DNA from: Molanna angustata
Lineage: Eukaryota > Arthropoda > Insecta > Trichoptera > Molannidae
Direction: 5' to 3'
DNA: 64,000 nucleotides
NCBI GenBank assembly: GCA_963576475.1
Contig: OY754977.1
Coordinates: 29,864,172 to 29,928,171 of the forward strand
This document shows, piece by piece, positions 22,983 through 35,511 of this stretch. Position numbers and translations under genes: made by a program. Each line of letters starts with the position of its first letter. The first letter of the stretch is position 1. A model generated the notes under the pieces. That model was not told the DNA's origin, made no database searches, and worked only from the letters and a program-made list of their open reading frames with translations.

Positions 22983-24359
22983 ACTAGTGAACCCCCGGCA
23001 AACTTCGTATTGCCTGTATAATTAAAAATCATCCTCCATAACCACCCGTCGCTTCAGACTCTTCAGTACCTCCCGTCCCTTCAGTACCTCCCGTCCCTTC
23101 AGTACCTCCCGTCCCTTTAGTACCTCCCGTCCCTTCAGTTACTCCCGTCCCTTCAGTGACTCGCGTCCCTTCAGTTACTACCGACCCTTCAGTTACTCCC
23201 GTCCCTTCAGTTACTCCCGTCCCTTCAGTTACTCCCGTCCCTTCAGTTACTCCCGTCCCTTCAGTTACTCCCGTCCCTTCAGTTACTCCCGTCCCTTCAG
23301 TTACTCCCGTCCCTTCAGTTACTCCCGTCCCTTCAGTTACTCCCGTCCCTTCAGTTACTCCCGTCCCTTCAGTTACTCCCGTCCTTTCAGTTACTCCCGT
23401 CCCTTCAGTTACTCCCGTCCCTTCAGTTACTCCCGTCCCTTCAGTACCTCCCGTCCCTTCAGTTACTCCCGTCCCTTCAGTACCTCCCGTCCCTTCAGTA
23501 CCTCCCGTCCCTTCAGTACCTCCCGTCCCTTCAGTACCTCCCGTCCCTTCAGTACCTCCCGTCCCTTCAGTACCTCCCGTCCCTTCAGTACCTCCCGTCC
23601 CGTCAGGCCCACCAGTAGGTACCTCCCTTCCCTTCATTTCCTCTCGTCCCTTAAGTAGGTGAAGAAAAAGTTTAATTCCCGACACAATACTGGGAAGACC
23701 TACGAAGAGATGAAAGGACAGTTGGACCTTCTTTTTCCAGGATTCTCCAACTTCATAGGTAAAATGAACAAATACACGATAAAGAAGTAGAAGAAGAAAA
23801 AAGTTTGAATCCAGAAACCGTTCTGGAATACCTGCGAAGAGATGGAAGGCCAGTTGCATCTTATTCTCCCAGGATACTCCACCTTCATAGGTAAAATGAC
23901 CAAATACACGATGAAGAATAAGAAGAAGAAAAAAGTTTAAATCCAGAAACTATCCCGGTCATACGCTCGACAATTCACCAAAGTTTCATTGCAATCGGAT
24001 GAACGGTTCCCAGGATAGTCCACCTTCATAAGTAAAATAACTTTACACCCGATGAAGAAGAAGAAGAAGAAGAATTTTTTTTTAATCAAGAAACCATCGT
24101 GGGCATACGCTCGACAATTCACCAAAGTTTAATTGCAATCGGATGAACGGTTCCCAGGATAGTCTACCTTCATAGGTAAAATGACCTAAAACTCAATGAA
24201 GTAGAAAAAGAAGTTAAAATTTTTTGATCCAGAAACCATCCCTGGTATACTCTCGACAGTTCACCAAAGTTTCATCGCAATCGGATGAGCGGTTTAGGAG
24301 CGCATTCAACACATACATAGATACATAGATACATACAAACATTCAAATTTATAATATAG
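22983..24359 (+). mobile_element. Composite minisatellite element, unit 1
   Basis: Begins ACTAGTGAACCCCCGGCAAA, with a GGCAA/TTGCC stem-loop, then about 30 copies of an 18-bp repeat CCCGTCCCTTCAGTTACT (or GTACCT), then divergent copies of an about 140-bp repeat carrying CCTTCATAGGTAAAATGACC and (GAA)n, and ends TTTAGGAGCGCATTCAAC, (ACAT/AGAT)n, TTATAATATAG. Part of the minisatellite is followed by unit-specific sequence (23655-23960). No protein is encoded; open frames are repeat translations. Confidence 0.75.
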
Positions 24360-25256
24360 ACTAGTGAACACCCGGCAAACTTCGTATTGCCTGTATAATT
24401 AAAAATTGTCCTCCATAACCACCCGTCGCTTCAGACTCTTCAATACCTCCCATCCCTTCAGTACTTCCCGTCCCTTCAGTACCTTCCGTCCCTTCAGTAC
24501 CTCCCGTCCCTTCAGTACCTCCCTTAGTTACTCCCGTTCCTTCAGTTACTCCCGTCCCTTCAGTTACCCCCGTCCCTTCAGTTACTCCCGTCCCTTCAGT
24601 TACTCCCGTCCCTTCAGTTACTCCCGTCCCTTCAGTTACTCCCGTCCCTTCATTACCTCCCGTCCCTTCATTACCTCCCGTCTCTTCATTACCTCCCGTC
24701 CCTTCAGTAGGTCCCGGTCATACGCTCGACAATTCATCAAAGTTTCATTGAAATTGATTGAACGGTTCCAAGGATAGTCCACCTTCATCGGTAAAATGAC
24801 CTGATACCCGATGAAGAAGAAGAAGAAGAAAAATTTTTTAATCCAGAAACCATCCCGGTCTTACACTCGACAATTCATCAAAGTTTTATTGCAATCGGAT
24901 GAACGGTTCTCAGGATAGTCCACCTTCATAGGTAAAATGACCTGATACCCGATGAAGAAGAAGAAGAAGAAAATATTTTAAATTCAGAAATCATCCCGGG
25001 CATACGATCGACAATTCACCAAAGTTTAATTGCAATCGGATGAACGGTTCCCAGGATAGTCCACCTTCATAGGTAAAATGACCTAAAACTCGATGAAGAA
25101 GAAGAAGAAGTTAAAATTTTTTGATCCAGAAACCATCCCTGGTATACTCTCGACAGTTCACCAAAGTTTCATCGCAATCGGATGAGCGGTTTAGGAGCGC
25201 ATTCAACACATACATAGATACATAGATACATACAAACATTCAAATTTATAATATAG
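24360..25256 (+). mobile_element. Composite minisatellite element, unit 2 (short)
   Basis: 897 bp with the same head and tail but only about 17 18-bp repeats and three to four 140-bp repeats. Its last 250 bp agree with unit 3, indicating that units 2 and 3 shared an end by unequal exchange. Confidence 0.75.
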
Positions 25257-27152
25257 ACTAGTGAACACCCGGCAAACTTCGTATTGCCTGTATAATTAAA
25301 AATTGTCCTCCATAACCACCCGTCGCTTCAGACTCTTCAATACCTCCCATCCCTTCAGTACTTCCCGTCCCTTCAGTACCTTCCGTCCCTTCAGTACCTC
25401 CCTCAGTTACTCCCGTCCCTTCAGTTACTCCCGTCCCTTCAGTTACTCCCGTCCCTTCAGTTACTCCCGTCCCTTCAGTTGCCCCCGTCCCGTTCAGTTA
25501 CTCCCGTCCCTTCAGTTACTCCCGTCCCTTCAGTTACTCCCGTCCCTTCAGTACCTTCCGTCCCTTCAGTACCTCCCGTCCCTTCAGTTACTCCCGTCCC
25601 TTCAGTTACTCCCATCCCTTCAGTTACTCCCGTCCCTTCAGTTACTCCCGTCCCTTCAGTTACTCCCGTCCCTTCAGTTACTCCCGTCCCTTCAGTTACT
25701 CCCGTCCCTTCAGTTACTCCCGTCCCTTCAGTTACTCCCGTCCCTTCAGTTACTCCCGTCCCTTCAGTTACTCCCGTCCCTTCAGTTACTCCCGTCCCTT
25801 CAGTTACTCCCGTCCCTTCAGTTACTCCCGTCCCTTCATTACCTCCCGTCCCTTCATTACCTCCCGTCCCTTCATTACCTCCCGTCCCTTCATTACCTCC
25901 CGTCCCTTCAGTAGGTCCCGGTCATACGCTCGACAATTCATCAAAGTTTCATTGAAATTGATTGAACGGTTCCAAGGATAGTCCACCTTCATCGGTAAAA
26001 TGACCTGATACCCGATGAAGAAGAAGAAGAAGAATTTTTTTTTAATCCAGAAACCATCCCGGGCATACACTCGACAATTCATCAAAGTTTCATTGAAATT
26101 GAATGAACGGTTCCCAGGATAGTCCACCTTCATAGGTAAAATGACCTGATACCCGATGAAGAAGAAGAAGAAGATTTTTTTTTAATCCAGAAACCATCCC
26201 GGTCATACGCTCGACAATTCACCAAAGTTTCATTGCAATCGGATGAACGGTTCTCAGGATAGTCCACCTTCATCGGTAAAATGACCTGATACCCGATGAA
26301 GAAGAAGAAGAAGATTTTTTTTAATCCAGAAACCATCCCGGTCATACGCTCGACAATTCACCAAAGTTTCATTGCAATCGGATGAACGGTTCTCAGGATA
26401 GTCCACCTTCATCGGTAAAATGACCTGATACCCGATGAAGAAGAAGAAGAAGATTATATTTTAAATTCAGAAATCATCCCGGGCATACGATCGACAATTC
26501 ACCAAAGTTTCATTGCAATCCGATGAACGGTTCTCAGGATAGTCCACCTTCATCGGTAAAATGACCTGATACCCGATGAAGAAGAAGAAGAAGATTTTTT
26601 TTAATCCAGAAACCATCCCGGTCATACGCTCGACAATTCACCAAAGTTTCATTGCAATCGGATGAACGGTTCTCAGGATAGTCCACCTTCATCGGTAAAA
26701 TGACCTGATACCCGATGAAGAAGAAGAAGAAGATTTTTTTTAATCCAGACACCATCCCGGTCTTACACTCGACAATTCATCAAAGTTTCATTGCAATCGG
26801 ATGAACGGTTCTCAGGATAGTCCACCTTCATAGGTAAAATGACCTGATACCCGATGAAGAAGAAGAAAATATTTTAAATTCAGAAATCATCCCGGGCATA
26901 CGATCGACAATTCACCAAAGTTTAATTGCAATCGGATGAACGGTTCCCAGGATAGTCCACCTTCATAGGTAAAATGACCTAAAACTCGATGAAGAAGAAG
27001 AAGAAGTTAAAATTTTTTGATCCAGAAACCATCCCTGGTATACTCTCGACAGTTCACCAAAGTTTCATCGCAATCGGATGAGCGGTTTAGGAGCGCATTC
27101 AACACATACATAGATACATAGATACATACAAACATTCAAATTTATAATATAG
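25257..27152 (+). mobile_element. Composite minisatellite element, unit 3
   Basis: 1,896 bp. The 18-bp array runs 25322-25916, followed by about eight 139-142-bp repeats with (GAA)n, then the standard tail. It is almost identical to unit 4 apart from three extra 18-bp copies there and the different final 110 bp. Confidence 0.8.
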
Positions 27153-29101
27153 ACTAGTGAACACCCGGCAAACTTCGTATTGCCTGTATAATTAAAAATT
27201 GTCCTCCATAACCACCCGTCGCTTCAGACTCTTCAATACCTCCCATCCCTTCAGTACTTCCCGTCCCTTCAGTACCTTCCGTCCCTTCAGTACCTCCCTC
27301 AGTTACTCCCGTCCCTTCAGTTACTCCCGTCCCTTCAGTTACTCCCGTCCCTTCAGTTACTCCCGTCCCTTCAGTTGCCCCCGTCCCGTTCAGTTACTCC
27401 CGTCCCTTCAGTTACTCCCGTCCCTTCAGTTACTCCCGTCCCTTCAGTACCTTCCGTCCCTTCAGTACCTCCCGTCCCTTCAGTTACTCCCGTCCCTTCA
27501 GTTACTCCCATCCCTTCAGTTACTCCCGTCCCTTCAGTTACTCCCGTCCCTTCAGTTACTCCCGTCCCTTCAGTTACTCCCGTCCCTTCAGTTACTCCCG
27601 TCCCTTCAGTTACTCCCGTCCCTTCAGTTACTCCCGTCCCTTCAGTTACTCCCGTCCCTTCAGTTACTCCCGTCCCTTCAGTTACTCCCGTCCCTTCAGT
27701 TACTCCCGTCCCTTCAGTTACTCCCGTCCCTTCAGTTACTCCCGTCCCTTCAGTTACTCCCGTCCCTTCATTACCTCCCGTCCCTTCATTACCTCCCGTC
27801 CCTTCATTACCTCCCGTCCCTTCATTACCTCCCGTCCCTTCATTACCTCCCGTCCCTTCAGTAGGTCCCGGTCATACGCTCGACAATTCATCAAAGTTTC
27901 ATTGAAATTGATTGAACGGTTCCAAGGATAGTCCACCTTCATCGGTAAAATGACCTGATACCCGATGAAGAAGAAGAAGAAGAATTTTTTTTTAATCCAG
28001 AAACCATCCCGGGCATACACTCGACAATTCATCAAAGTTTCATTGAAATTGAATGAACGGTTCCCAGGATAGTCCACCTTCATAGGTAAAATGACCTGAT
28101 ACCCGATGAAGAAGAAGAAGAAGATTTTTTTTTAATCCAGAAACCATCCCGGTCATACGCTCGACAATTCACCAAAGTTTCATTGCAATCGGATGAACGG
28201 TTCTCAGGATAGTCCACCTTCATCGGTAAAATGACCTGATACCCGATGAAGAAGAAGAAGAAGATTTTTTTTAATCCAGAAACCATCCCGGTCATACGCT
28301 CGACAATTCACCAAAGTTTCATTGCAATCGGATGAACGGTTCTCAGGATAGTCCACCTTCATCGGTAAAATGACCTGATACCCGATGAAGAAGAAGAAGA
28401 AGATTATATTTTAAATTCAGAAATCATCCCGGGCATACGATCGACAATTCACCAAAGTTTCATTGCAATCCGATGAACGGTTCTCAGGATAGTCCACCTT
28501 CATCGGTAAAATGACCTGATACCCGATGAAGAAGAAGAAGAAGATTTTTTTTAATCCAGAAACCATCCCGGTCATACGCTCGACAATTCACCAAAGTTTC
28601 ATTGCAATCGGATGAACGGTTCTCAGGATAGTCCACCTTCATCGGTAAAATGACCTGATACCCGATGAAGAAGAAGAAGAAGATTTTTTTTAATCCAGAC
28701 ACCATCCCGGTCTTACACTCGACAATTCATCAAAGTTTCATTGCAATCGGATGAACGGTTCTCAGGATAGTCCACCTTCATAGGTAAAATGACCTGATAC
28801 CCGATGAAGAAGAAGAAAATATTTTAAATTCAGAAATCATCCCGGGCATACGATCGACAATTCACCAAAGTTTAATTGCAATCGGATGAACGGTTCCCAG
28901 GATAGTCCACCTTCATAGGTAAAATGACCTAAAACTCGATGAAGAAGAAGAAGAAGTTAAAATTTTTTGATCCAGAAACCATCCCGGGCATACTCTCGAC
29001 AACTCACCAAAGTTTCATCGCAATCGGATGAACGGTTTAGGAGCGCATTCAACACATACATGATACATACATAGATACAAACATTCAAATTTATAATATA
29101 G
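27153..29101 (+). mobile_element. Composite minisatellite element, unit 4
   Basis: 1,949 bp; same order of parts as unit 3 with 54 bp more in the 18-bp array. The last 140-bp repeat differs from units 2 and 3 (CCCGGGCATACTCTCGAC instead of CCCTGGTATACTCTCGAC), so this unit probably carries the original right end of the insertion. Confidence 0.8.
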
Positions 29102-31120
29102 ATTATTTTATAAGGAGACTTTATTTCACAACCTATTTTTTTTTGACAAATATTTTTTTTATTATTTTGGATACAAAATGCATTGAAAATGTCAAAACAA
29201 CAAACTGAAAAATTTATAATGCCAATTTCTGCATCCATATAATAAACTTATATAATTAGGATGCGAATAGATGAAAATTACCTATGGAGAAAGGAGAAAA
29301 CTTCACTGTTAAATAAAGCAGTTTAATTTTCTTTAATAGTTCTAATATTATGTATGAAATTATGCTTTTTTATATTTTACAATACTTACATAATATGTCT
29401 GTCAGGTTATTAATTTTGTCTGTGCGACGAGTTCATCATGACGAGTTACTATTTAAGGTCACTGAAATGATGATGATTAATCATCTTTCAAATAATTCAG
29501 TAAAAATACAAATAAAAATAAAATAGTTATATCAATAAATAAAGCTAGATAACTTAATTATTCTTTTTCAAATATAAATTAAACTAGTTTTAAAGTAAGC
29601 AGTGTAGGATTTAACGGAGAGAGTGAGAGATAAATTTTCACTGTATATAGTGTATTCGTCGGTTATTACGATGGGGTGTCGAGCGCTACATGGCCTTTTA
29701 TACCCTCAGGGTGGTCGTGATCAAACGAGTAAGTGCTGGGTCAATGTCCACTCCGGTTCTACATAGATCGTTCCTCCATAGAAGAATACCTCTAACAATA
29801 TTATTATTGTCAATATTCTGGTCCGGTTACTGACCTTATACCGCCTTGCGGCGGATAGGTACATCCGCCAACAAACAAAATAAAACAAACCAAATATCAA
29901 ATATGTGTTTCTTTTTCAAAAACTTTGTAGATACCTAGGTTTTATTTAATTCGTTTGTCAAAACTGTTCAAATTATATGAGCAAATACCATCACGCATTA
30001 TCCAAATAACGTTGCTGTGTAGTTAAAGGTCATCTTGATTTCTTAGCGTATTACGTTGTTTAAATGTCCGATAAGCTCTAATGAAAAAAAGCTATAAAAG
30101 CCTAAGATTTATTGTAACCACAAAGTACTACGAAAACAAAATTAAACTTTCAAACAATGGTGAATTTCAGCATTTAAACAAATAATAACAATGATACATT
30201 CGCCACATTATGTTATATATGTTTGCGAGTCAATCGACCATATCGTTTTGGGCTGTATGATTATTATTTATTGGCCAAGAACATAATCTGTTTATGTGAT
30301 ACAGAATGACTCAGGGTCATTAAGTCATGACTTATAACTCTGATGCAATAAATATAATATGATTTAACTGTTACTGTATATAGTATCGCTATCCAAACAC
30401 AAACACACACATTGCGAGGTAGGAAAACCGCTAAATGTTAACGGATTTTGAAACGGAATGTTAACGGATTTTGTTTTGTTTCAAAGCATTTATTATCATT
30501 AACGGCCAGAGAAGTAATCCTCGCTGTCAGTTTTTCAGTGATTAATTTTATCGCTAAACAAAGCAGACAATGATTAAACTCTTATTTTAAACAAAATAAT
30601 TATTTTACGTAGAGTGATAAGGTTTGTTGTTATAATATTCAGGTACAATTTAAACATGTAAAAGATGCATTAAATTGAACTTACTCCACGAAGTATTGAC
30701 ATGCGCCTATCCGAAAATCCCCAAAAACTAATTTTACTTGTGAATAAATAAATTGACTTTCAAATCAAGTTGTGATGAGAAATAAATTGCCTTTATTAAA
30801 AAAATATATTATACCTTTGATAAATTTTCTTCATTATTCATTATTTTTTCGTCCATCCCTGATTCCACTTATTTGGTTCTTGGAAAAAAAATACTATCAA
30901 ATAATATCATATAAGTAAAATCTATAGGTATAATTTATTGCCATACTAATGAGATTTTTTAAACTGATAACAATGAAAATAACTTGATACAGATTATACA
31001 GAATAATAATTTAATTGATTTTATATAGTTAAATTATTTTATTGTCTTTCAACTGACACTTAAAACTAGTATTAAAAAAAAAATTGTAAGTACATATTCA
31101 TGTACCTATGAAGGTGTGTA
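29102..31120. other. AT-rich DNA, no gene seen; R1-like scrap at 30213-30257
   Basis: No recognisable coding sequence. A GC-richer island at 29660-29880 contains ACCGCCTTGCGGCGGAT and could be the end of an unknown repeat. The words GTCAATCGACCATATCG and TTTTGGGCTGTATGA near 30220-30256 echo repeat R1. Confidence 0.35.
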
Positions 31121-31151
31121 TTAGGTCCTTACATATGAAATTGGCGTTTTG
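31121..31151. repeat. Mariner terminal inverted repeat, transposase-stop side
   Basis: TTAGGTCCTTACATATGAAA at the outside, directly next to the TA target duplication. Pairs with 32371-32404. Confidence 0.9.
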
Positions 31152-31188
31152 TATGGGAGGAACATAATTAATTTTAATATAATATATT

Positions 31189-32233
31189 TATTTAATCAAA
31201 GTATGTACCATTTCTATCTATGCACTTTTGCCATCTCATAGGTAGTTCATCGATCTCTTTCCTAAAAAAAACATTCGGACTGGAATAAATAAAATCTTTG
31301 AAGGCGGTTCGGACTGCCCCATCGGAGTTGAATTTTCTCCCTTGGAAGAATTTATGCAAATTTCGAAAAAAATGGTAATCTGTTGGGGCAAGGTCCGGAG
31401 AGTACGGTGGATGTCTTAGACATTCCAATTGAAGCTCCTCTAATTTGGTAGCCGTCTGTTGTGCAGTGTGTGGTCTAGCGTTATCATGAAGCAGCAGTGG
31501 CCTAGAGCGATTAACCAGCCTCGGTTGTTTAGCAGCTAGCTTTTCCATAATGATTTGCAATTGCTGACAATAGAGATCTGCCGTAATCGTCTGGCCAGAT
31601 TTAAGAAAGCTGTAGTGAACGACACCAGCACTAGTCCACCAAACGCTCTCAAGTAACTTTGTTGGAGTCAATTTTCGCTTGGGGCATGGTTTGGCTGGTT
31701 CGGCAGGATTCAGCCATTGCGATGAGCGCTTCCGACTATCGTACAGGATCCACTTTTCATCACAGGTAATGATTCGATTTAAAATCCCTTCATTATTGTG
31801 CCGGTTGAGTAATGCAACGCAGCAGTCAACGCGCGTTTGTTGATTTGCTTCACTCAATTCGTGAGGTACCCACCTTTCAAGCTTTTTCACCTTCCCAATT
31901 TGCCTCAAGTGGATTTAAACAGTTTTATGACTAACACCGCAGCCTGCAGCTAACTCGGACGTGGTTTGCGATGGATCTACTTCCACAATAGCCTTCAATT
32001 CTTCATTATCAACTTTGGTCTCCGGCCGTCCACGGGGGCTTGTTCTGCTGGTCGAAATTTCCAGAACGAAAACGTTGGAACGAAAAACGCACTGTGTTTT
32101 CTTTTGCAGCACCGTCGCCATACACATTATTAATCCTTCGATCCGTTTCTGCAGCACTGGTGCCACGGTGGAACTCGTACTCGTAAATAACGCGATATTT
32201 CATGTTTTCCGTTTTGTAAACTGAGTGACGCAA
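31189..32233 (-). pseudogene. Mariner transposase, disrupted by one stop and one frameshift
   Basis: Cut-and-paste transposase acting in the nucleus on its own TIRs. The N-terminal frame (32009-32233) carries the first helix-turn-helix with TSAAETDRRINNVYGDG. An extra base in a G5 run at 32034-32038 changes frame; then RGRPETKVDNEELKAIVE and the second HTH (SELAAGCGVSHKTV) follow. An in-frame TAA at 31912-31914 interrupts, and the C-terminal frame continues with RQIGKVKKLERWVPHEL, CDEKWILYD (first Asp), LLHDNARPHTAQ (second Asp) and HPPYSPDLAPTDYHFF (third Asp, 34 residues on), ending GTYFD. WVPHEL and the DD34D triad are complete. Start is taken at MRHSVYKTENM, near the usual length of about 345 residues. 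Confidence 0.93.
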
Positions 32234-32370
32234 AGAATAAAAACAATTGAGGAAAAAACAAATGAATTATAATTTTCAAAACACAAATACATGAGTAAAT
32301 AGCTGTATAAATTTGAATTTGGAATTCCTAACCATAGAGAAGATATTTGAGATCAAAGTTGCCAGTACGG

Positions 32371-32404
32371 CAAAACGCCAATTTCATAATATGTAAGGAC
32401 CTAA
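32371..32404. repeat. Mariner terminal inverted repeat, transposase-start side
   Basis: Reverse complement of the other end, with a 3-bp insertion (TAT) after the first 16 bases. The insertion or a deletion in the partner could weaken transposase binding. Confidence 0.9.
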
Positions 32405-32457
32405 TATGTAAGTAAGTACATACCTATGAATGTAAATGAGGTTGGATGGTTGAATAT

Positions 32458-32526
32458 ATTGCATGCGCTCCTAAACCGTTCATCCGATCGTCTGGTTGAC
32501 AAGTTGTCGGAGGTATATCCAGGATA
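32458..32526 (-). mobile_element. Fragment of the composite minisatellite element 3' tail
   Basis: GCGCTCCTAAACCGTTCATC followed by CGATCG is the reverse complement of the tail of the units at 23-29 kb (GATGAACGGTTTAGGAGCGC). Only this end is present, so it is either an old truncated copy or a related element. Confidence 0.45.
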
Positions 32527-32529
32527 ATT

Positions 32530-34000
32530 TCTAATTACTTGATATCTCACAAATGAATTGATTGAAAATGATCAACAAGGGAACATGAACATAAATGTAT
32601 TTGACTTTAACTTCCAATTTCAGTTGTCTAACTGTCGATCCAAATCTCTTCTACTGTATACAATTCTCTCACACGGGACTAAGATTAATACTGTCGATTC
32701 GTTAAGATCACATTCGACGTTCAATCTGAAAGCCACAGAGTGTGTTTCGAGCGTCTGTTTCCGGTGAATGGCTTAGAGCGTCACTAAGTGCAATCGGCGT
32801 TCATTGTGAACGCAGCCCTGTATGTGCACCTAAACCATCCAATTACGATAAAACTTGGAAATATTTACCTGAAGAATTTAAATGAATTAATTTGTATATT
32901 TGACATCTTCTAGGAATTCACTTGAAGATCCGGTGACGTACCAAGAGAATTGTTTTACTAAACAGAAGGGGCTGGTGGAATAGAAGTGTCTGAAATTACT
33001 GAAAGAATGTGAGGTAGGTACTGAAGGGACGGAATTATAATAAAAAAATTTTAGGTTACCGATATAAAAATTGACCTTTTCATATTATAAACAGGGGATA
33101 CAATATTGCCGGATTTAACTAGTTTAAAATAAAAAAAATCGTTATTTATTTTGTGTAATTCCGTTGCAATCTTATGTTTACCTATACAAAATAAATATCT
33201 ATGAATATCTTGGTTATGATACGCAAACTGAGAAGAATGATTGATTCTTTGCTGGAAAGAAAATGAGTAGAGTGGTTAATAATTAGTAGGTATGTATAAA
33301 TATGGAATAATGGAATTCAGAAAAGAAACGGTTGAAACATTAAAAGGAAAATCTGTAGGTATTTGTGAAAAATTTACACCATTAATCAAAGCTGAACATT
33401 ACCAATACATCTTGTTTCTTTCTCTGAAGAAAACGATTCTTCTTATTTGTCTTATTGTAAAGAAAATTAATTCGTTGAAAAAAAATATACATAATTGTTT
33501 ATTGAATAAAAATGTATATTTTGTGTATAATAAATTTCAGTTAATCCGTTTCGGACCTAGACAAAAGTAAAATGACAAAATCAATTTTACATTTAATATG
33601 TGAGGTATTTTTCCTTGATAGAGACCAATAACTAATATTACAGGAAAGCAAAAAAAACACACACACACAAGTAGTAGACGACAAACATCTTGAATAATAT
33701 CGTCGTTACATAGAACACATGTCTTATTTTGGGGGTTTTGTGCGGATAGTAGATGTGCAAAATCCTCCCACTACTCCGTAAATTGCCAATATGTTTGACA
33801 ATACCTTTAAACTGTATAAAAACTTTGAAATTTTCTGAACTGATATATAAAAATTCACTTATATCAATGAAACATTAAAAATGACTAAATGAGTAGATAT
33901 TTTTAAGAAATAACATAAATCATTGGTGGCAGAAACTGTGTACATATCTTTTATCACGAAAATTAAAATGACATTCGAATATCTTTAAATGTGCAAAAAC
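32530..34000. other. No gene seen
   Basis: The stretch 32600-32800 is somewhat GC-richer and contains CTCACACGGGACTAAG, also found in reversed form near 2585-2600, so it belongs to some dispersed repeat. No credible coding frame; the 92-codon frame at 33292-33570 has low-complexity lysine/isoleucine content. Confidence 0.35.
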
Positions 34001-34180
34001 ACCTTTGAAGTTAAAAGACCAACACCTTTAAAGTTAAAAGACCAACACCTTTAAAGTTAAAAGACCAACACCTTTAAAGTTAAAAGACCAACACCTTTAA
34101 AGTTAAAAGACCAACACCTTTAAAGTTAAAAGACCAACACCTTTAAACATAAAAGACCAATACCGTTAAAGTTAGAAAAT
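34001..34180 (+). repeat. 23-bp tandem repeat, about 7.8 copies
   Basis: ACCTTTAAAGTTAAAAGACC AAC is repeated head to tail. The second to sixth units look identical; the first has one change and the last two are degenerate. No unique spacers occur, so it is not a CRISPR array. Confidence 0.95.
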
Positions 34181-35511
34181 AACTATTCTTTCTCTCATAG
34201 GTGTTCAGGATTTTTTTTTATTAACAATTTCGATGGCGAGACCCATGTGTCATTTTTGTATTTTATAAAAATATTTACTGACACCTCTTTGTTCTGTCGG
34301 TTGAAATATTTGTAAATGAGAAATTCCATATTTTTTTCTCTCTTTATTTTTCGTGGAGAATTTCGAGATTGAACTTATGCTCGTAAGATGAAAAAGATGG
34401 TTCTATGTTTCGTGTTTACTTATTTAATATTCAGACGAGTTTTGTCAAATATATCTTACCTATATTTTTTGAAAAAAGATTGAGAATATGTTATAACATA
34501 ATAAAGATAAACAATTTCAATACATTATTATAATGTTGTAATGAAATTATAATCTTTACAAATCCCTACAGTAAAAATACTTATAATAGGTAGCAGAAGA
34601 TTTAAACCTGTCATTACTTGCTTATTATAATTATTTTTATTTATTTTTAAATTTAAATATCTGGAAATAACTTGTTTGAGAACTGAAAACCGTAAATAAG
34701 GAAGAACTAAAGACTTTAAAAACTATAAACAGTACACCAATATACAGCATAATGTAAAAAATGTGGTTCCCGCAAAATTTTCATAACATACATTATATGA
34801 AACCCAAAACAAGCTCAAAACCCAAGTGCAAAACTCACGTAATATTTCCACAGAGAGATATTTTACTTTAGAAACGGACACCTGAGAAAGAACTTTTCCT
34901 CCCCTACTTCTACGATAGCGCCTTGTTTTGTTGTAAAAGCATACATACTACTTTGGCGTATCACCGAGTGCATAAATCCAGGCGCATACTTTACCCCAAG
35001 GAAAAGCTTTATCGCGGTCGCATTCACCCATCATGCTATTATTACATTCTCCGAGTACTATTTTTATAATAAACGAACCGTGCGAATATAACAGACCAAA
35101 CCAGACTAACCGTGCGAGTACAATTTTGTTTTGAAAATTGAAAAAGAGCAAGAACGTGAAATTATAAGAAAGTCGTAAATATGTACATAACTTTACATTT
35201 AACTAAAACATAATTTTTGAAAATATAAAGAGATACCCTTTACGGTATTCGCAGGTTTAATTAAAAAAAAACTTTGAAAAAAATGATAAATCGAAAAACC
35301 ATGATATTATTTTAAAAATATAAATATTAATTTAAAAAATATATAGATTTAGAAATATATACGTTCTTTATTCCATTTTGATTTGAAAACATTGATTAAA
35401 CATAGGTAAATGGGCATTGCGTAAGCACATTAAATGATAGGGTTTAGCTACCACAAGTCAAATACTATGTAGGTAGATACTTAAATAGACGTTCAACAAT
35501 TTCTAAAGTTT
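34181..35511. other. AT-rich DNA, no gene seen
   Basis: No coding or terminal-repeat signal. The segment 34840-35120 is less AT-rich and has a 67-codon minus-strand frame without any recognisable motif. Confidence 0.35.

Larger units (their letters stand above)
31121..32404 (-). mobile_element. Mariner-like element, nearly complete
   Basis: 1,284 bp between TA dinucleotides (31119-31120, 32405-32406). Terminal inverted repeats begin TTAGGTCCTTACATAT and end GAAATTGGCGTTTTG; the right one has three extra bases (TAT). Size, TA duplication and a DD34D transposase place it in the mariner family; the protein wording is closest to the cecropia/mellifera subfamilies as I know them. One transposase gene on the minus strand fills the element. 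Confidence 0.92.

Noticed and set aside
23029..23859. TGVTEG/PVPSVT/FSYSRP-repeat proteins of up to 372 codons at 23-28 kb and 38-39 kb
   Set aside because: The 18-bp repeat is a multiple of three, so every frame without a stop stays open on both strands. Frames begin and end with the array and lack any splice or promoter support.
34001..34180. CRISPR-like array
   Set aside because: Repeats are directly abutting with no unique spacers, and the sequence is eukaryotic.
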